The notes under the pieces were generated by a model. It saw nothing but the letters and a program-made list of their open reading frames with translations. It ran no database searches and was not told the origin of the DNA. From Bursaphelenchus xylophilus (lineage: Eukaryota > Nematoda > Chromadorea > Rhabditida > Aphelenchoididae), in contig CAJFCV020000002.1 in NCBI GenBank assembly GCA_904066235.2, forward strand, positions 8,432,001 to 8,496,000: a DNA stretch of 64,000 nucleotides, read 5' to 3'. The position numbers were made by a program, and so were the translations under genes. Below, one piece after another: positions 11,389-22,347 of this stretch (positions within the stretch are counted from its first letter, which is position 1; every line of letters starts with the position of its first letter).

Positions 11389-14300
11389 TTAGTCCTCGCT
11401 TTTGGAGGGGCCAGCGCTGTCATCGAAGCCGAAGCCGAGGATCTCGCAAATGTGGCGAGGGAGTTTGTCCTGGACGGCGGCCAGCTGATGGAAGGTGGCT
11501 TCGGCGTCGCGGAGGACTTTGCTCAGGTCCAGCTTCATGGACATGTTGTTCACATGCTGAAAACAAAAGATCATTATATTATACTTGACAAAAATAGTGA
11601 AAAAAAATTCAGCAAATCCCGAAATTATTGCTTCTAAAAGCCAAAATCAGCGCAAAATTTCATAAAAATCTAAAATACGTCTAGCAATCGTATCCAATGC
11701 CCATCTTTAATCAAAAAATTTCCATAAAATCCCCTATAATCCCCCAAAATTTTCTCCTTACCTTCAAGATCTCGGTTAGACCGAATTTATTAACAATTAT
11801 CATATTTTCTTCCCCATCCAGAATGGCGGCACATATCAGTAAGAGGAAGTTCTTGCAGGGGATATCCGACCACAACACCTCCCACAATCTCATGATATCA
11901 TCGAAGCCGAATTCCCGCTTGAAAGCCACCAAAATCCATCGGAAACAGAAGTACATGTGGTCCGAATCATGACCTTCTACAAAGACAAACCTTCAATATC
12001 AGGTTCAAAAATCGATTATACCGTCAAAAAAAGTCTAAAAATTGTAAGATAACCGCGCTCTTACCCAAATAATTGGTCAATTTTGGATTTACAATCTCCA
12101 AAAGAGCTCTCAGGTCGGCCAATTGTTTTTTAATCGCGAGCTGATCCATTTCAAAGTTCTTGTGGACACGTCTCATGAGGCCAGTGAACGTCCAAAACGC
12201 ATCATATTCGTTCTCCATTACAACGAGCAGAGGGGACAGGTAATCGGACATTCCTTGGACATACCCCAGATCGAAGTCATACATAACATAGGTCATGAGG
12301 ATGTCCTTGAGGAGGGCGAGGTTCTCCTTGTTCCGGAAAAATGGGTGAGAACGGTCGGTTCGGTTCACATCTTTGTCTAAAAAAACATGTGTATCACCCA
12401 AAAAAAAGTTTTATCAAGTTTTCACCTAAAATAATATAAAAAAAATACAAAAACTAAATTAAAAACCCCAAATTCCCTTACCAATCAAAGCCTTCCGGTC
12501 CCTAAACTCCGCAAACCGAGCCTCTTGATCTTCGGTGATGCTCATCCATTGCAATTTCATCCTGTAATAATCGTCCTTCAGCTTCTCCGCTCTTTGTTTA
12601 TTCTCTTCCACACTCAAATCCCACTTCCAATAATCCAGTAGGTATTTCCACATTACAGGCCTAAGTTCTGGCTCCACTCCTCCTCTAAATATGAGGCTTT
12701 TCAGTTGGTGGACGTCCAAGATTCGTCCGTCCGACGCTTTGAAGCGTTCGAAGGTCTGTGGGCTCAGCGGATCGTCGCGGGATGGGATCTTAGGGCGTTC
12801 GGGGAGTTCGAGCTTGAAGATATGTTCGAAGCCGGCTTCGTTGTGAACTCTGGAAGAAATGAACTTATATTAAACTTTCAAGGAGGGTACTTCAATGGGG
12901 TATGGAGTTACAGGTCGAGTCATACATCAAAAAAATCGCAAAATTTGTCTGATTCAGAATATGTAAAGGTTAGCTGCCTAATTGTGGTTTGTAAGGGGGA
13001 AAAACCCTCAGAACTTTTCACGCAACATCACGAATCAAAGGCTTTGTTTTGAGCTAAAGTGAACCCTGGCATCTTGGCAAGCTTTAAAATATCAAATTTG
13101 ATTAATACTACACTTTAATTAGTAGTTGCAATATAAAAAAGGGAAATTTGTGTGGTGTTGCGAGAAAAGTTCTGAGGACTTTTTCACCCTGACAAACCAA
13201 AATTAGGCAGCTAACTTTTACATATTCTGAATCAGAAAATTTTACGATTTTTTTGATATATCTCGACCTGTAACTCCATACCCCATAGAAGTACTTTCCT
13301 GTTAAAAAATAAGTAAAAATTACAAAAAAAAATAAATAAGGCAGCAAAAAAATTTAATAAGACCCAAAAGAAAATTAAAGTCAAATCTAATTAAAAGGTT
13401 GTCTTCTCACCTCAACTTGTTCACCTCATCCGGAGCTGGATCAAATTGATGTAGAGCTCTGATTTGATTCTCACTGATAACTGCATCGGGATCGAGTAAT
13501 GGCGCCATGAATGAAGTGACCTTGCTCAAAGCAGTCATGGATGTGGCATATGGATTCGCAATGAATCGCTGAAAATATAAAATATATAAAATTTCACCTC
13601 ATACCAAGGCCATCAAGCCCGAAATAAAAAAAGAACAGACATCCTAACCAACAATAAACCAAAGGTCCTACTTACAGAGACAATATCCCTATCGATATTG
13701 AGCATTCCGACGGATTTTTCCAAAGCATCAGCTCGTGGATCAACAACGACCACCAGATTCTTCTCCTTAGAACTTCTGGTTAGTGTAATGTACTTTTGAA
13801 GGTGCGCAACGAACTCGGTATATCCTCCAATCTCAAAGTGCAGGACATGGGAAGTGGAGCCATCCTTGCAGATAAACTGGACCCACGGATTTCCTATAAA
13901 AATCATGTTCAATATGGAGCGACATGTTGTTATTGACAACAGCTGTCGTTGACCTAGTTCCTAACATTTCAACATCAACACTCGCGGAAATTTGCATTAA
14001 TCTCAAAATGTTTATGGTGTTCTTCATGTTCTATTGATCCCTTCATTTCATTGCCAATATTTTTGATACCTAAATTCACAAGAAACAATAAAAATCTCAC
14101 CTTGACTTGGCTCTTCAAACTTGAAAGAACGAAGATCCTTTATATCAGTCGAAAAGACCAGAGCATTGTAGCTCAAACCCAAAGAACGACCGGATGGAGA
14201 AGGTGGATTGCTATTCCTGCCTTCAATCACCCAACTCTGGTCGATGTCATCTTCCGGAGCAGGAATCTCAGCAGGTTTCCATTCGATGTAGATTCCATGA

Positions 14301-14835
14301 GGCTAAAAATAGACAACTCAACGTTGACTTGGCGAAACAACAACAAAGTCCACTTTTTTCTTATTTGACACTTCAATCTGATGGATGAGTAATATAAATT
14401 ACGATCCCCAATCAATTCAAGTTTCGAAACCATTTGTTTACCAAGTCTAGGAAATAAAAAATGCCTCATTTTGAATGCAAATAGCCAAGTCAATAAAAAA
14501 GGAATTTATAATTTGTTTCTTGTTGAAGATACCTAAATCTCAAAAAAAGAATAAAAATTTCAACTCTTACCTTCTCCACAACCGACAAGACACCATTGAT
14601 TTTGCCGGACTTCCCGGAATTTGGATTGACGACATCTGCGTGCACCTCACAAATTATAAACGTGGTCTGAAAATCAATAAACCTTTACTCACTCAAGTTT
14701 GCACTTGATATCGGCATCACAAGTAATACTAAAAACAAAACAGACACTTCGAAATTATGGAAGAATCGATTTGAAATATGAATAAAACTCGTGACATACC
14801 TCTTCATGAGCTCCGAAAGGCTCGGTGGACTCCAT
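11389..14835 (-). CDS. TBC-domain Rab GTPase-activating protein, TBC1D15/TBC1D17 type
   Basis: Nine exons (14835-14800, 14666-14571, 14302-14101, 13893-13676, 13568-13411, 12849-12482, 12376-12065, 11976-11762, 11556-11389) join in frame to 590 residues. The N-terminal half matches the TBC1D15/17 lipid-binding-like region (LSYNALVFSTDIKDLRSFK, then a VHNEAGFEHIFKLELPERP linker). The TBC domain follows: ILDVHQLKSLIFRGGVEPEL, then KDVNRTDR with the catalytic arginine finger, YVQGMSDYLSPLL with the glutamine finger, and HMYFCFRWILVAFKREF. In animals this subfamily stimulates GTP hydrolysis by Rab7 and acts at mitochondria and lysosomes. The start is the first ATG after a plausible 5' UTR acceptor (TTGTTTCAG). 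Intron 5 holds a family B MITE. Both catalytic fingers are intact, so an active GAP is likely. Confidence 0.92.
12879..13301. repeat. Family B palindromic MITE (copy B2)
   Basis: Left end CAAGGAGGGTACTTCAATGG and right end CCATAGAAGTACTTTCCTG mirror each other, with GGTATGGAGTTACAGGTCGA inside. It fills most of intron 5 of the TBC-domain gene. Confidence 0.8.
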
Positions 14836-16022
14836 TCTGGAGCTAATCTGGCTGTAGACGTCGAAATGCGCCAGATCTTATCTGAAACAATGTCCGTAAA
14901 TTCTTTTGAAGAACAACGTCGCAAAGAACAAGATTCTCACACCGGCGGCCCTCTTACTCACTTGGGTGCAACCGAAGAAAAATGAAAAACACATGAAAAA
15001 GCGGGACAAGTCTCCCCTTTGGGTCAAGTCCTCCTCCTCTGTAAAGACTTCTCAATATTTTGACGATCCGCGCTTTGACAAGCTTGAAAACCTTTTATTC
15101 CATTTACAATGAAGACCTGTCCGAGCTCACCATGTTATTGTCTACAAACATCAGACACGGACAACTCAGGTTTTTACGCATATAAAATGGCCCTTACGAA
15201 TTGCGGAACGTTGGAAGCAGGTTGCACTTTTATCAAAATTTCTTTTGGCAAAAGAAAAATTTTTGATTCTCAAGGACTCGGCAAAACCTCACGTTTATTT
15301 TTTCAAAAGAAGGGGCCTTTAGTGCGGGTCATAATTATAACCGCACTTTAGAAATGACTGTAACTTTGGTAATTGTCGATAAGAATGTGTCATATTTGGC
15401 ACTATTGTGCATCAGTGTACTAGAAATGATGTGACAAAAAATTATCTTAAAACTTTCCGTATTTTGGAAAAAAGCTGCAGAAATCAAAACTTCTGTGAAT
15501 AATAGAAGCTAATTCAAGGTGATCCTAGGCCAGTTTTTTACTCTCTTTTAAATGACATATTTTTCAAGATAAAACCAGGGGACGAGGTTTTGCCGAGCTC
15601 TTGTCGGGCCGTTGCATGCAACATGTTGCAACAGCTACGAAACTTGGAAAAAGACAGCTTTTGCATTGAACAGATCCTCAAACCATGAGAACGATTTCAT
15701 GTTTGTTCAAAGGCCTTTTACTCTTCCATTTTAGGTAAAGAGGAGCGAGCAGATAGTTCACTAGACCGATCACAGTTCCTGGCTGATCCAAAATCCGGTC
15801 TTTTAGCTGTTTGGTATCTTAAAATTCCATAAAACAATTATGGAAAAGCAAGCAAAAAACCCCCGATGATGCAAGATACGACATTTACTAAAACAAATCT
15901 TGAAAAATTCAGTTCTCATTCGAATTTTTCACTGCAAGTATGAAACGAAAGATGGAAGAAACTTGGCCCAATTTCCTAATCGAATTTTTGGTCGAATAGT
16001 TAGAGTTTTGAATTTACGCGGG
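14836..16022. other. Intergenic between Rab GAP gene and nested transposon
   Basis: The first 150 bp are a likely spliced 5' UTR of the minus-strand Rab GAP (donor CCCAA|GTGAGT near 14957, acceptor TTGTTTCAG near 14877). Beyond about 15000 I see no gene. A TAGTGCGGGT / ACCGCACTTTA inverted pair occurs near 15321-15352. Confidence 0.4.
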
Positions 16023-17351
16023 GCACAGCGTTCTGTACTTTTTTGGAATAATTCCGACACCGATTTTTTCGAATTTTTCTAAAATAGCCCGCATTTACGC
16101 GGGTGTCGCTAGGGAATACTGTAAGATTGACGTGTAAAATTTGCAGTGATTATAGAGTACAGAGAGATCTTTCCAACGATACATACGTAAATTAATATGG
16201 AAAAAGAAATTTGTAATCAGCGCTGAAAAATGACCGACTTTGGATTTTCGGCGCTAAAGATTGCCCTTAGGCAGATCTTTCAGAAGAAGTGGATGGTACC
16301 ACCTTCTGCGGAATTTAATTCTCTACAACATATCCAAAAACTACAAAATTTTACTGCTTTTCCGTCGAATTATGCCTCAAAAATGCAATTTTTGCACTAG
16401 TTTTAACAATATTTTTAAAATATTTGCACTTTTTAAGGACATTATTACAAAAACAGAGTCGTACATATTGAAGCTTGCATGGTAGCTGAGCATACTGCTT
16501 AATTTTTCCCTGTCATCTTTCTCCATCTTCAAAAACAACGGAGCTAAAGTTTGGTGCTTCGACCCAGCATAAAAATGCCCTAAGGGCGAATTTCAAAAAT
16601 GCGATAGTGCCACTGAACGTAGAATAAGCGTTCAAACAGCCATGCTCAAAAGGCAACGATTCAATTCCTTCTTCTGTGGCTGCTCCGAGATTTCCATGCA
16701 ACATCATGAATACGTAAATGTATTCATGAGGCCACCGATGTTTCAAACTATTCCGGAAACTGATTTTTTCCTCAAATTTGGCGTACCTGTAGTACAAAAA
16801 ATTATATGTTCAGTGGCACTATCGCATTTTTGAAATTCGCCCTTAGGGCGTTTGTATGCTGGGTCCAAGCACCAAACTTTAGCTCCGTTGTTCTTGAAGA
16901 TGGAGAAAGATGACAGGGTAAAATTAAACAGTATGCTCAGCTACCATGCACGCTTCAATATGTACGACTCGGTTTTTGTAATAATGTCCTTAAAGTGCAA
17001 ATATTTTAAAAATATTGTTAAAACTAGTGCAAAAATTGCATTTTTGAGGCATAATTCGACGGAAAAGCAGTAAAATTTTGTAGTTTTTGGATATGTTGTA
17101 GAGAATTAAATTCCGCAGAAGGTGGTACCACCCACTTCTTCTAAAAGATCTGCCTAACAAGGGAATGGTTTGAACTGTCCGTGAGCTTTCAACATGAGAC
17201 CTCCAAATTCTGAAAGAGCGTACAAAATTTAGTAGGAATCCGCTTTCCATTTTTGCCGAATGGTCTTGGGAGACGAGAAATATCGACAGAAAGATCCGAC
17301 AAAAAAATCGAGAGAGAGAAAAGACGAACCGAAAGGCCCAGAGAAGCGTCA

Positions 17352-17440
17352 CCAAATAGTCTAGTGGAAAAAGTTCCACGCACGAAACTTTTGGCAGAGG
17401 GAGGCCTTGGAGGTTCGAGTCCACCCGGAGCGGATATCGT
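17352..17440 (+). other. tRNA-like block (box A/box B) in the left arm of the inner element
   Basis: AGTCTAGTGG resembles a Pol III box A. About 48 bases later GGTTCGAGTCC is an exact box B. A T-run follows at 17490. The T-arm can form GGAGG-TTCGAGT-CCACC with one mismatch, but no matching acceptor stem or clear anticodon arm is seen, so this is tRNA-derived sequence (SINE-like or pseudo-tRNA), not a functional tRNA. Confidence 0.45.
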
Positions 17441-18183
17441 CGGCATGGATCTACGTGTCGTTAGTGTATTCGACCGCTATGTAAAGATTCTTTTTTTCAT
17501 TTGTTCGAGTGTTTTACAGATTTTTTTCGAAATTTCAAGAAGAGTTGACAACTTGGCTACATTTTCGATGATGCCAGATGTCGACATACTGGTGTTTTCA
17601 AGACATTTATACTCGGTTCTGAAAGGTTGTATAGGTCTTGCGGAATTTTTTGAGTTTCCATAGAAAAATCTTGCCAAATTTTCGCCTTTCCTGAAAGCTT
17701 TGCAAGAAAAGTTCAAAGAAAATTTTTGAGTCCCTGCGTCAGCGTGTGGTCCAACAAGGCATATTTACGAAAAAAATCGATTTTGAGTTTTTTAGTTTAA
17801 AATGACCGTGGACATGTGTTTAACAAACGCCCAAAATATTTTTCCCAAATTCTGCCTTGAAGGTATAAATTTTCACAAATTTGTCATTTTTGGAATTTTT
17901 TGTCTGACGGCATCATAGAAAGGGATAATCAGCCAAAATTTTGCATATGTACCTTTATGCCCATTGCGTACTCAATTTTTTGAAAGTTAACTTTCACAGA
18001 TTACTTTAACGTAAGCATATTGTAACCCGGTCGATAAAAAACGACCGCAACTCTTCTTCCAAGGCCATTCGGCCGATAGAAAAAGCATAATTTTGCAAAC
18101 AGATCTGTGAAACACTCGAATAAATAAAAAAAAGAATTTTTACATAGCGTTTGAACACACTAACGACACGTAGATCCATGCCG

Positions 18184-18272
18184 ACGATATCCGCTCCGGG
18201 TGGACTCGAACCTCCAAGGCCTCCCTCTGCCAAAAGTTTCGTGCGTGGAACTTTTTCCACTAGACTATTTGG
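18184..18272 (-). other. tRNA-like block in the right arm of the inner element
   Basis: Inverted copy of the block at 17352-17440, with the same box A-like and box B motifs on the minus strand. Its near identity with the left copy suggests recent formation or homogenisation of the arms. Confidence 0.45.
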
Positions 18273-18715
18273 TGACGCTTCTCTGGGCCTTTCGGTTCGT
18301 CTTTTCTCTCTCTCGATTTTTTTGTCGGATCTTTCTGTCGATATTTCTCGTCTCCCAAGACCATTCGGCAAAAATGGAAAGCGGATTCCTACTAAATTTT
18401 GTACGCTCTTTCAGAATTTGGAGGTCTCATGTTGAAAGCTCACGGACAGTTCAAACCATTCCCTTGTAAGGGCAATCTTTAGCGCCGAAAATCCAAAGTC
18501 GGTCATTTTTCAGCGCTGATTACAAATTTCTTTTTCCATATTAATTTCGTAAGTTGTATCGTTGGAAAGATCTCTCTTTACTCTATAATCACTGCAAATT
18601 TTACACGTCAATCTTACAGTATTCCCTTGCGACACCCGCGTAAATGCGGGCTATTTTAGAAAAATTCGAAAAAATCGGTGTCGGAATCATTCCAAAAAAG
18701 TACAGAACGCTGTGC

Positions 18716-19016
18716 GGGGAAGTCGAATTTTTATAACGATGAAAAATCAAAATTCCCAAGAATTCGCACTTTTGGAGCAAAATTTGCATAGCTTGAAATT
18801 CTTCCATGAATGTCACCCTCTGTCAGCTGGATTGGCCATTCTATTCTTCTTCACGTTCATCTGTGTGGTCGCTTTTCCCAAATATTGGTGAAAAGAATCT
18901 CAAGGCTTCCATTTGGTATATTGTGCTGGAACAGTAAGCGAAAAGTGTTTTTTGTGTGTCCAATATATGTATGTGCATTATTCAATGAGTTTGCCGTTTA
19001 GTCCGAAATTAGCGAG
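18716..19016 (+). promoter_or_regulatory. Upstream region and likely trans-splice acceptor of kinase 1
   Basis: TTGCCGTTTAG ends at 19001, 15 bases before the ATG at 19017, with no usable upstream donor. That is the arrangement of a spliced-leader acceptor in nematodes. The rest of the spacer shows no recognised element. Confidence 0.45.
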
Positions 19017-21313
19017 ATGGACGAGAAAGCGGCGCAGCAGGCGGGGGAAATGCAACAGAAGCTCCTTGGATTGGAGAACAAGGGAAGTAAGGAGGTGGCT
19101 GAGACTCAGCCCACGGACGGAATGGGCGCGCTTGCGGGCTCGGGCAGCGATGATGACGGGCTAAACGATGACCTGGAAGTCGGGGGCAGTGCCACTCCCA
19201 AGAATATTGTCGGTCCGGCATCTCCGGCACAGAAGGCTCACCAGAAACAGCCAAAGATGACTGATGGAATCAAAAATTGCGAATTTTATCATGGAGTCGT
19301 GCCTGATGCTGAAGTGGCTGATTTGCTGAAAAAGAATGGAGACTTTTTATTGGCTTCGAAGTACGGTGAAGCCAAGAAAAATGTGGTCTGTTATGTGAAA
19401 TGGCAGAATCAAATTAAGTTATTGGAATTTACGCAATCTGCGGACGGCCGGGAAGTGACTTTGGACCGGGTTTGCTATAAACCGACAATCTTGGAGCTGA
19501 TAAAGTAAGCTTTATGGGCAAAGGTCACCGTTTTTGTTATATTGAACTGAAACTTTCGCCTTTAGTCATCATCAAAAAAACGGCATGCCCATTGGAAACA
19601 ACGGGGCTCGTCTTGTGGTGGCGGTCGAAAAGCAGGCGTGGGAGTTGGACCCGAAGGACGTCATCACCGGTCGACTTCTCGGCGAAGGGGCCTTTGGCCA
19701 AGTGTTCTTGGGGAGTCTAATGCGGCATGGAAAATCTACAGAAGTGGCCATAAAAATGCCTCGAGGCTCGCCGGGCAAAGATCAGGAAATCAGGAAAAGA
19801 GCGATGGAGGAGGCGCGGATTCAACGAGACTACAACCACCACAATGTTGTCCGACTCTACGGAGTGGTCTTTACTGCAAATCGACTCTGTGTACGTGGTT
19901 TTGAGAGGTTTTTGATGGGGGATTTTGATGATTTAGCTGTGAACATTGTAATTAGTACGTGTGTTTTGGAAGGCGCTTAATTTTCCAGATTGTTCTTGAA
20001 TATCTCGCCGGTGGAGCGTTGGATTCCTACGTGAAGACGAATCCCCAGTGCACACCGAAAATTCAAGCCGCATTTTGCTTTGATGTTGCGGTTGGAATGG
20101 AGTATTTGCATGCCAACAAATGTCTTCATCGAGATATGGCTGCGAGGAATTGTTTGGTCGATCTAACGTTTCCGTGTGCCAAGATCTCGGACTTTGGCTT
20201 GTCGGCGAAAGGGACCATCCATGAGATGGACCGGGCCAGGCCAACTCCCATCCGTTGGATGGCGCCGGAAGTTCTGAAGACGGCGAACTATACGAAAGCG
20301 GCGGACATCTGGAGCATGGCGTAAGATTATGTGGGCCACTCGAAACTCCCAACCTCTTTTCAAGTATTTCTCCGCCAATAGTGAACCAATTTCGATAAAA
20401 TTTATATCAAATTGAAGCTGAGACACCCCGCTTCTTGTCCACCTAATATGGCTTTTCCAATTCCGAGAAACTCAATTGAAAATCGTTCTAAAAAATTTCT
20501 AAGTTTTACCGATTTTGAGCGCCAAAATTTTTAATGAAAATGTAAAAGGTCAGTGCGGGTGCCTCCGTGAAGCTAGGCGGGCCATGTTTGGTGGACAAGA
20601 AATGGGGTGTGTCAGCTTCAGTTTGATATAAATTTTATAGAAATTGGTGCATTATTAGCGAAGAAATACCTGAAAAGAGGTTGGGAGTTTCGAGTGGCCC
20701 CCCACCCTGTAGAATTATTGAATCGGAACCCAAGAATAATGTGTGGAAGCTGTTACCTAACTGTTTGTATTTTAGCATCATTTTCTGGGAGATCTTCAAG
20801 AAATGCAAGGAGTTACCCTATGCGGATAAGGACCTAAAACAAGTTCAGACCTCCCTTTGGCATAACCCCAACTTCCATCCGGATATTGATCCGGCCTTGC
20901 CAAGGGAGCTGAAGAATATTATGGAAACATGCTGGAATCATGACCCCAAACTGAGACCATCAGCCACGAAGATTGCCGATTATCTTGCTTGCCTTTCGTA
21001 TAGAGCGAGGTCATTTTTCTGTTTCAAAGCTCGGTTACTCTGTCATTTAGGTTACTGTAACAAGATGACTTTTTTCAGGTATCCTGCTACTCATCAGATG
21101 AACAAAACTTTGAAAATGCGCGAAAATGCCTCCAAAAACAAGCCTCTACTGGGTAAAGATAAAAACAAGTCCTCGCGAAGTTCCCAAGGAAGTTCCGCAA
21201 GCAAGGGACCTTCCAAATCCAAGGAGAAGAAGAGCAGGGCCAAGGATGGAGCAGAGTCCAAGAAACCAGGCGGATCAAAGCAGAGAAGATCCAAGAACGA
21301 GCCGATTCCTTGA
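19017..21313 (+). CDS. Fer-like SH2 non-receptor tyrosine kinase 1
   Basis: Five exons (19017-19504, 19566-19890, 19989-20320, 20776-20997, 21079-21313) give 533 residues: a low-complexity N-terminus (1-86), SH2 domain (about 89-165), kinase domain (about 195-460) and a basic Lys/Ser/Arg tail. Kinase motifs are complete: GEGAFG (202-207), VAIK with Lys226, HRDMAARN, DFGLSA, PIRWMAPEV. The layout is that of the expanded nematode Fer/Fes-like kinases, which lack the F-BAR domain; several in Caenorhabditis are sperm-specific. In the SH2 domain the usual FLVRES reads FLLASK (110-115), so the phosphotyrosine-binding arginine is alanine. The kinase looks active, but SH2 binding may be lost or altered. 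Intron 3 carries a family H palindrome. Paralogue 2 lies at 41255-43870. Confidence 0.92.
20331..20709. repeat. Family H palindromic MITE (copy H1)
   Basis: GGGCCACTCGAAACTCCCAA at the left is mirrored by TTGGGAGTTTCGAGTGGCCC at the right. Inside, AAGTATTTCTCCGCCAATA and AATTTATATCAAATTGAAGC are also mirrored. It ends CACCCTG. It sits in intron 3 of kinase 1; a shorter copy is at 39478. Confidence 0.8.
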
Positions 21314-21409
21314 ATATAATCTTTTTATAGGTATAAAATTGACCTGCGATTGGTCTTTTAAGATTTTTTAAAAAATTGCTCTTGTATTCCTTCGTCACTC
21401 TGTCAGCGC

Positions 21410-21896
21410 AAAAACTGTAACCCAGCTTTGGGGTTACAGAACCGTGGAAGGTTTTTCGGTCTGTTTTAAGGGTGACGGCACCGTAGCTAGCCAATAGCTA
21501 CAGTGCCGTACTACCACCATGCAGCGGTGGATTAACTTTTACAGACCATTCTTTGTGTGGAGGCCCGACCTGGGTCGAGAATTGTATGACATGCGTCAAG
21601 TTGTGGTTTGGAGTCTCCGCAGAGACGTAGTACTCAATCTTTTAGCCGCCCTTGGGCGAAGTCGGGGCCGGGCGGAATCGAACTTGGATGCCTTTCGACC
21701 CATCCGACCCTTCTTGTCCCCTGCGCTAGGCAGGGGACAGAAGAGTGAGCATTGGACCGAAGGGAAGTGAAAGAACGTCTTGGAATAAATTAACACGATT
21801 TTTTAAGTGGACAGAAGTTTGGATCGCTGACACGGGCTGATCTGTTGCGCGATAGGGTTGCTTTCGCCTTTGGAGAGCCGAAAGATGCCGTTTTTT
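21410..21896. repeat. Family D dispersed repeat (copy D1), tRNA-like on minus strand
   Basis: Starts AAAACTGTAACCCAGCTTTG and matches 23709-24165 in the same orientation over about 450 bp. On the minus strand it carries GTCCCCTGCC, then GTTCGATTCCGCCCGG, a box B-like motif. The flanks of that motif do not pair as a T-arm, so tRNA origin is tentative. Unlike most repeats here it is not palindromic overall, which would fit a SINE-like retroelement. It lies just downstream of kinase 1. Confidence 0.6.
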
Positions 21897-21902
21897 GGCT
21901 AA

Positions 21903-22163
21903 CAAGGGAAGTCCCCAAGTGTGAAGCTCAGATTTTCTTTAAAATTTGCGCACGTGTCGGTCATGAACTGGTAGAAATAGGCAGGAAACTTTGGTGCCGA
22001 AATTCGAAAAAAAGTCAAATTTTCGCCGACTTTCGACCTAAAAATCTCGGTGGTTTCTGCAAAGCGCGAGCTGGGATTCTTGCATATATTTTAGAAAAAA
22101 ATATTCTAAATTTGTGCCAATTTTCATCAAAATCTGAGCGTCGGACTTGGGGTACTTCCCCTG
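21903..22163. repeat. Family A MITE, internally deleted (copy A5)
   Basis: CAAGGGAAGTCCCCAAGTGT at the left and GGTACTTCCCCTG at the right are flanked by TAA on both sides (21900-21902, 22164-22166). At 261 bp it lacks the central CTCTCTGACCGCTCTC block. It starts only 6 bp after D1 ends. Confidence 0.82.
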
Positions 22164-22347
22164 TAAAAAAAGTTTTCTCTTGAGGACCTCAATTTGTACT
22201 ATTCGTCCAGAAACATTCAGTTTTCTTTATTTCTCCGAACTGCCATAAATGCAAATGAAAGCGCAAAAGTTAGGTTACAACACAAAGCCAATATAGGATT
22301 CGAAACGGGTTGGGGATTCACACGAGATATGACTAAATAAAGACGAG

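Larger units (their letters stand above)
17158..18466. mobile_element. Inner palindromic element (1.3 kb) inserted in family C, TAA duplication
   Basis: Ends CAAGGGAATGGTTTGAACTG and CAGTTCAAACCATTCCCTTG are perfect inverted repeats continued by arms of about 360 bp (17158-17520 and 18104-18466). Both sides carry TAA (17155-17157 and 18467-18469), and the host sequence reads through when the insert is removed (GATCTGCC-TAA-GGGCAATC, matching the opposite arm at 16265). The centre (17521-18103) is unique AT-rich DNA without a gene. The terminal CAAGGGAA and TAA target resemble families A and B. Confidence 0.85.
16023..18715. mobile_element. Family C long-hairpin (foldback) element interrupted by a second element
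   Basis: The terminal GCACAGCGTTCTGTACTTTT (16023) is mirrored at 18715. The left arm (16023 to about 16714) is mirrored by 16715-17157 plus 18467-18715 once the insert at 17158-18466 is removed. That gives a 1.4 kb element made almost wholly of two arms of about 690 bp. Shared blocks include GCGCTGATTACAAATTTCTT, GGAAAGATCTCTCT, GGTGGTACCACC and GACCCAGCAT. No transposase frame is seen. The short ORFs in it are arm shadows. Confidence 0.85.

Noticed and set aside
17352..17440. Functional tRNA gene
   Set aside because: Box A and B are present but the acceptor stem and anticodon arm do not pair; better read as tRNA-derived repeat.
16513..18469. Frames of 94-144 codons repeated on both strands, as a transposase
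   Set aside because: The same peptides appear in both arms of the palindromes and lack any DDE-like order or transposase motif.
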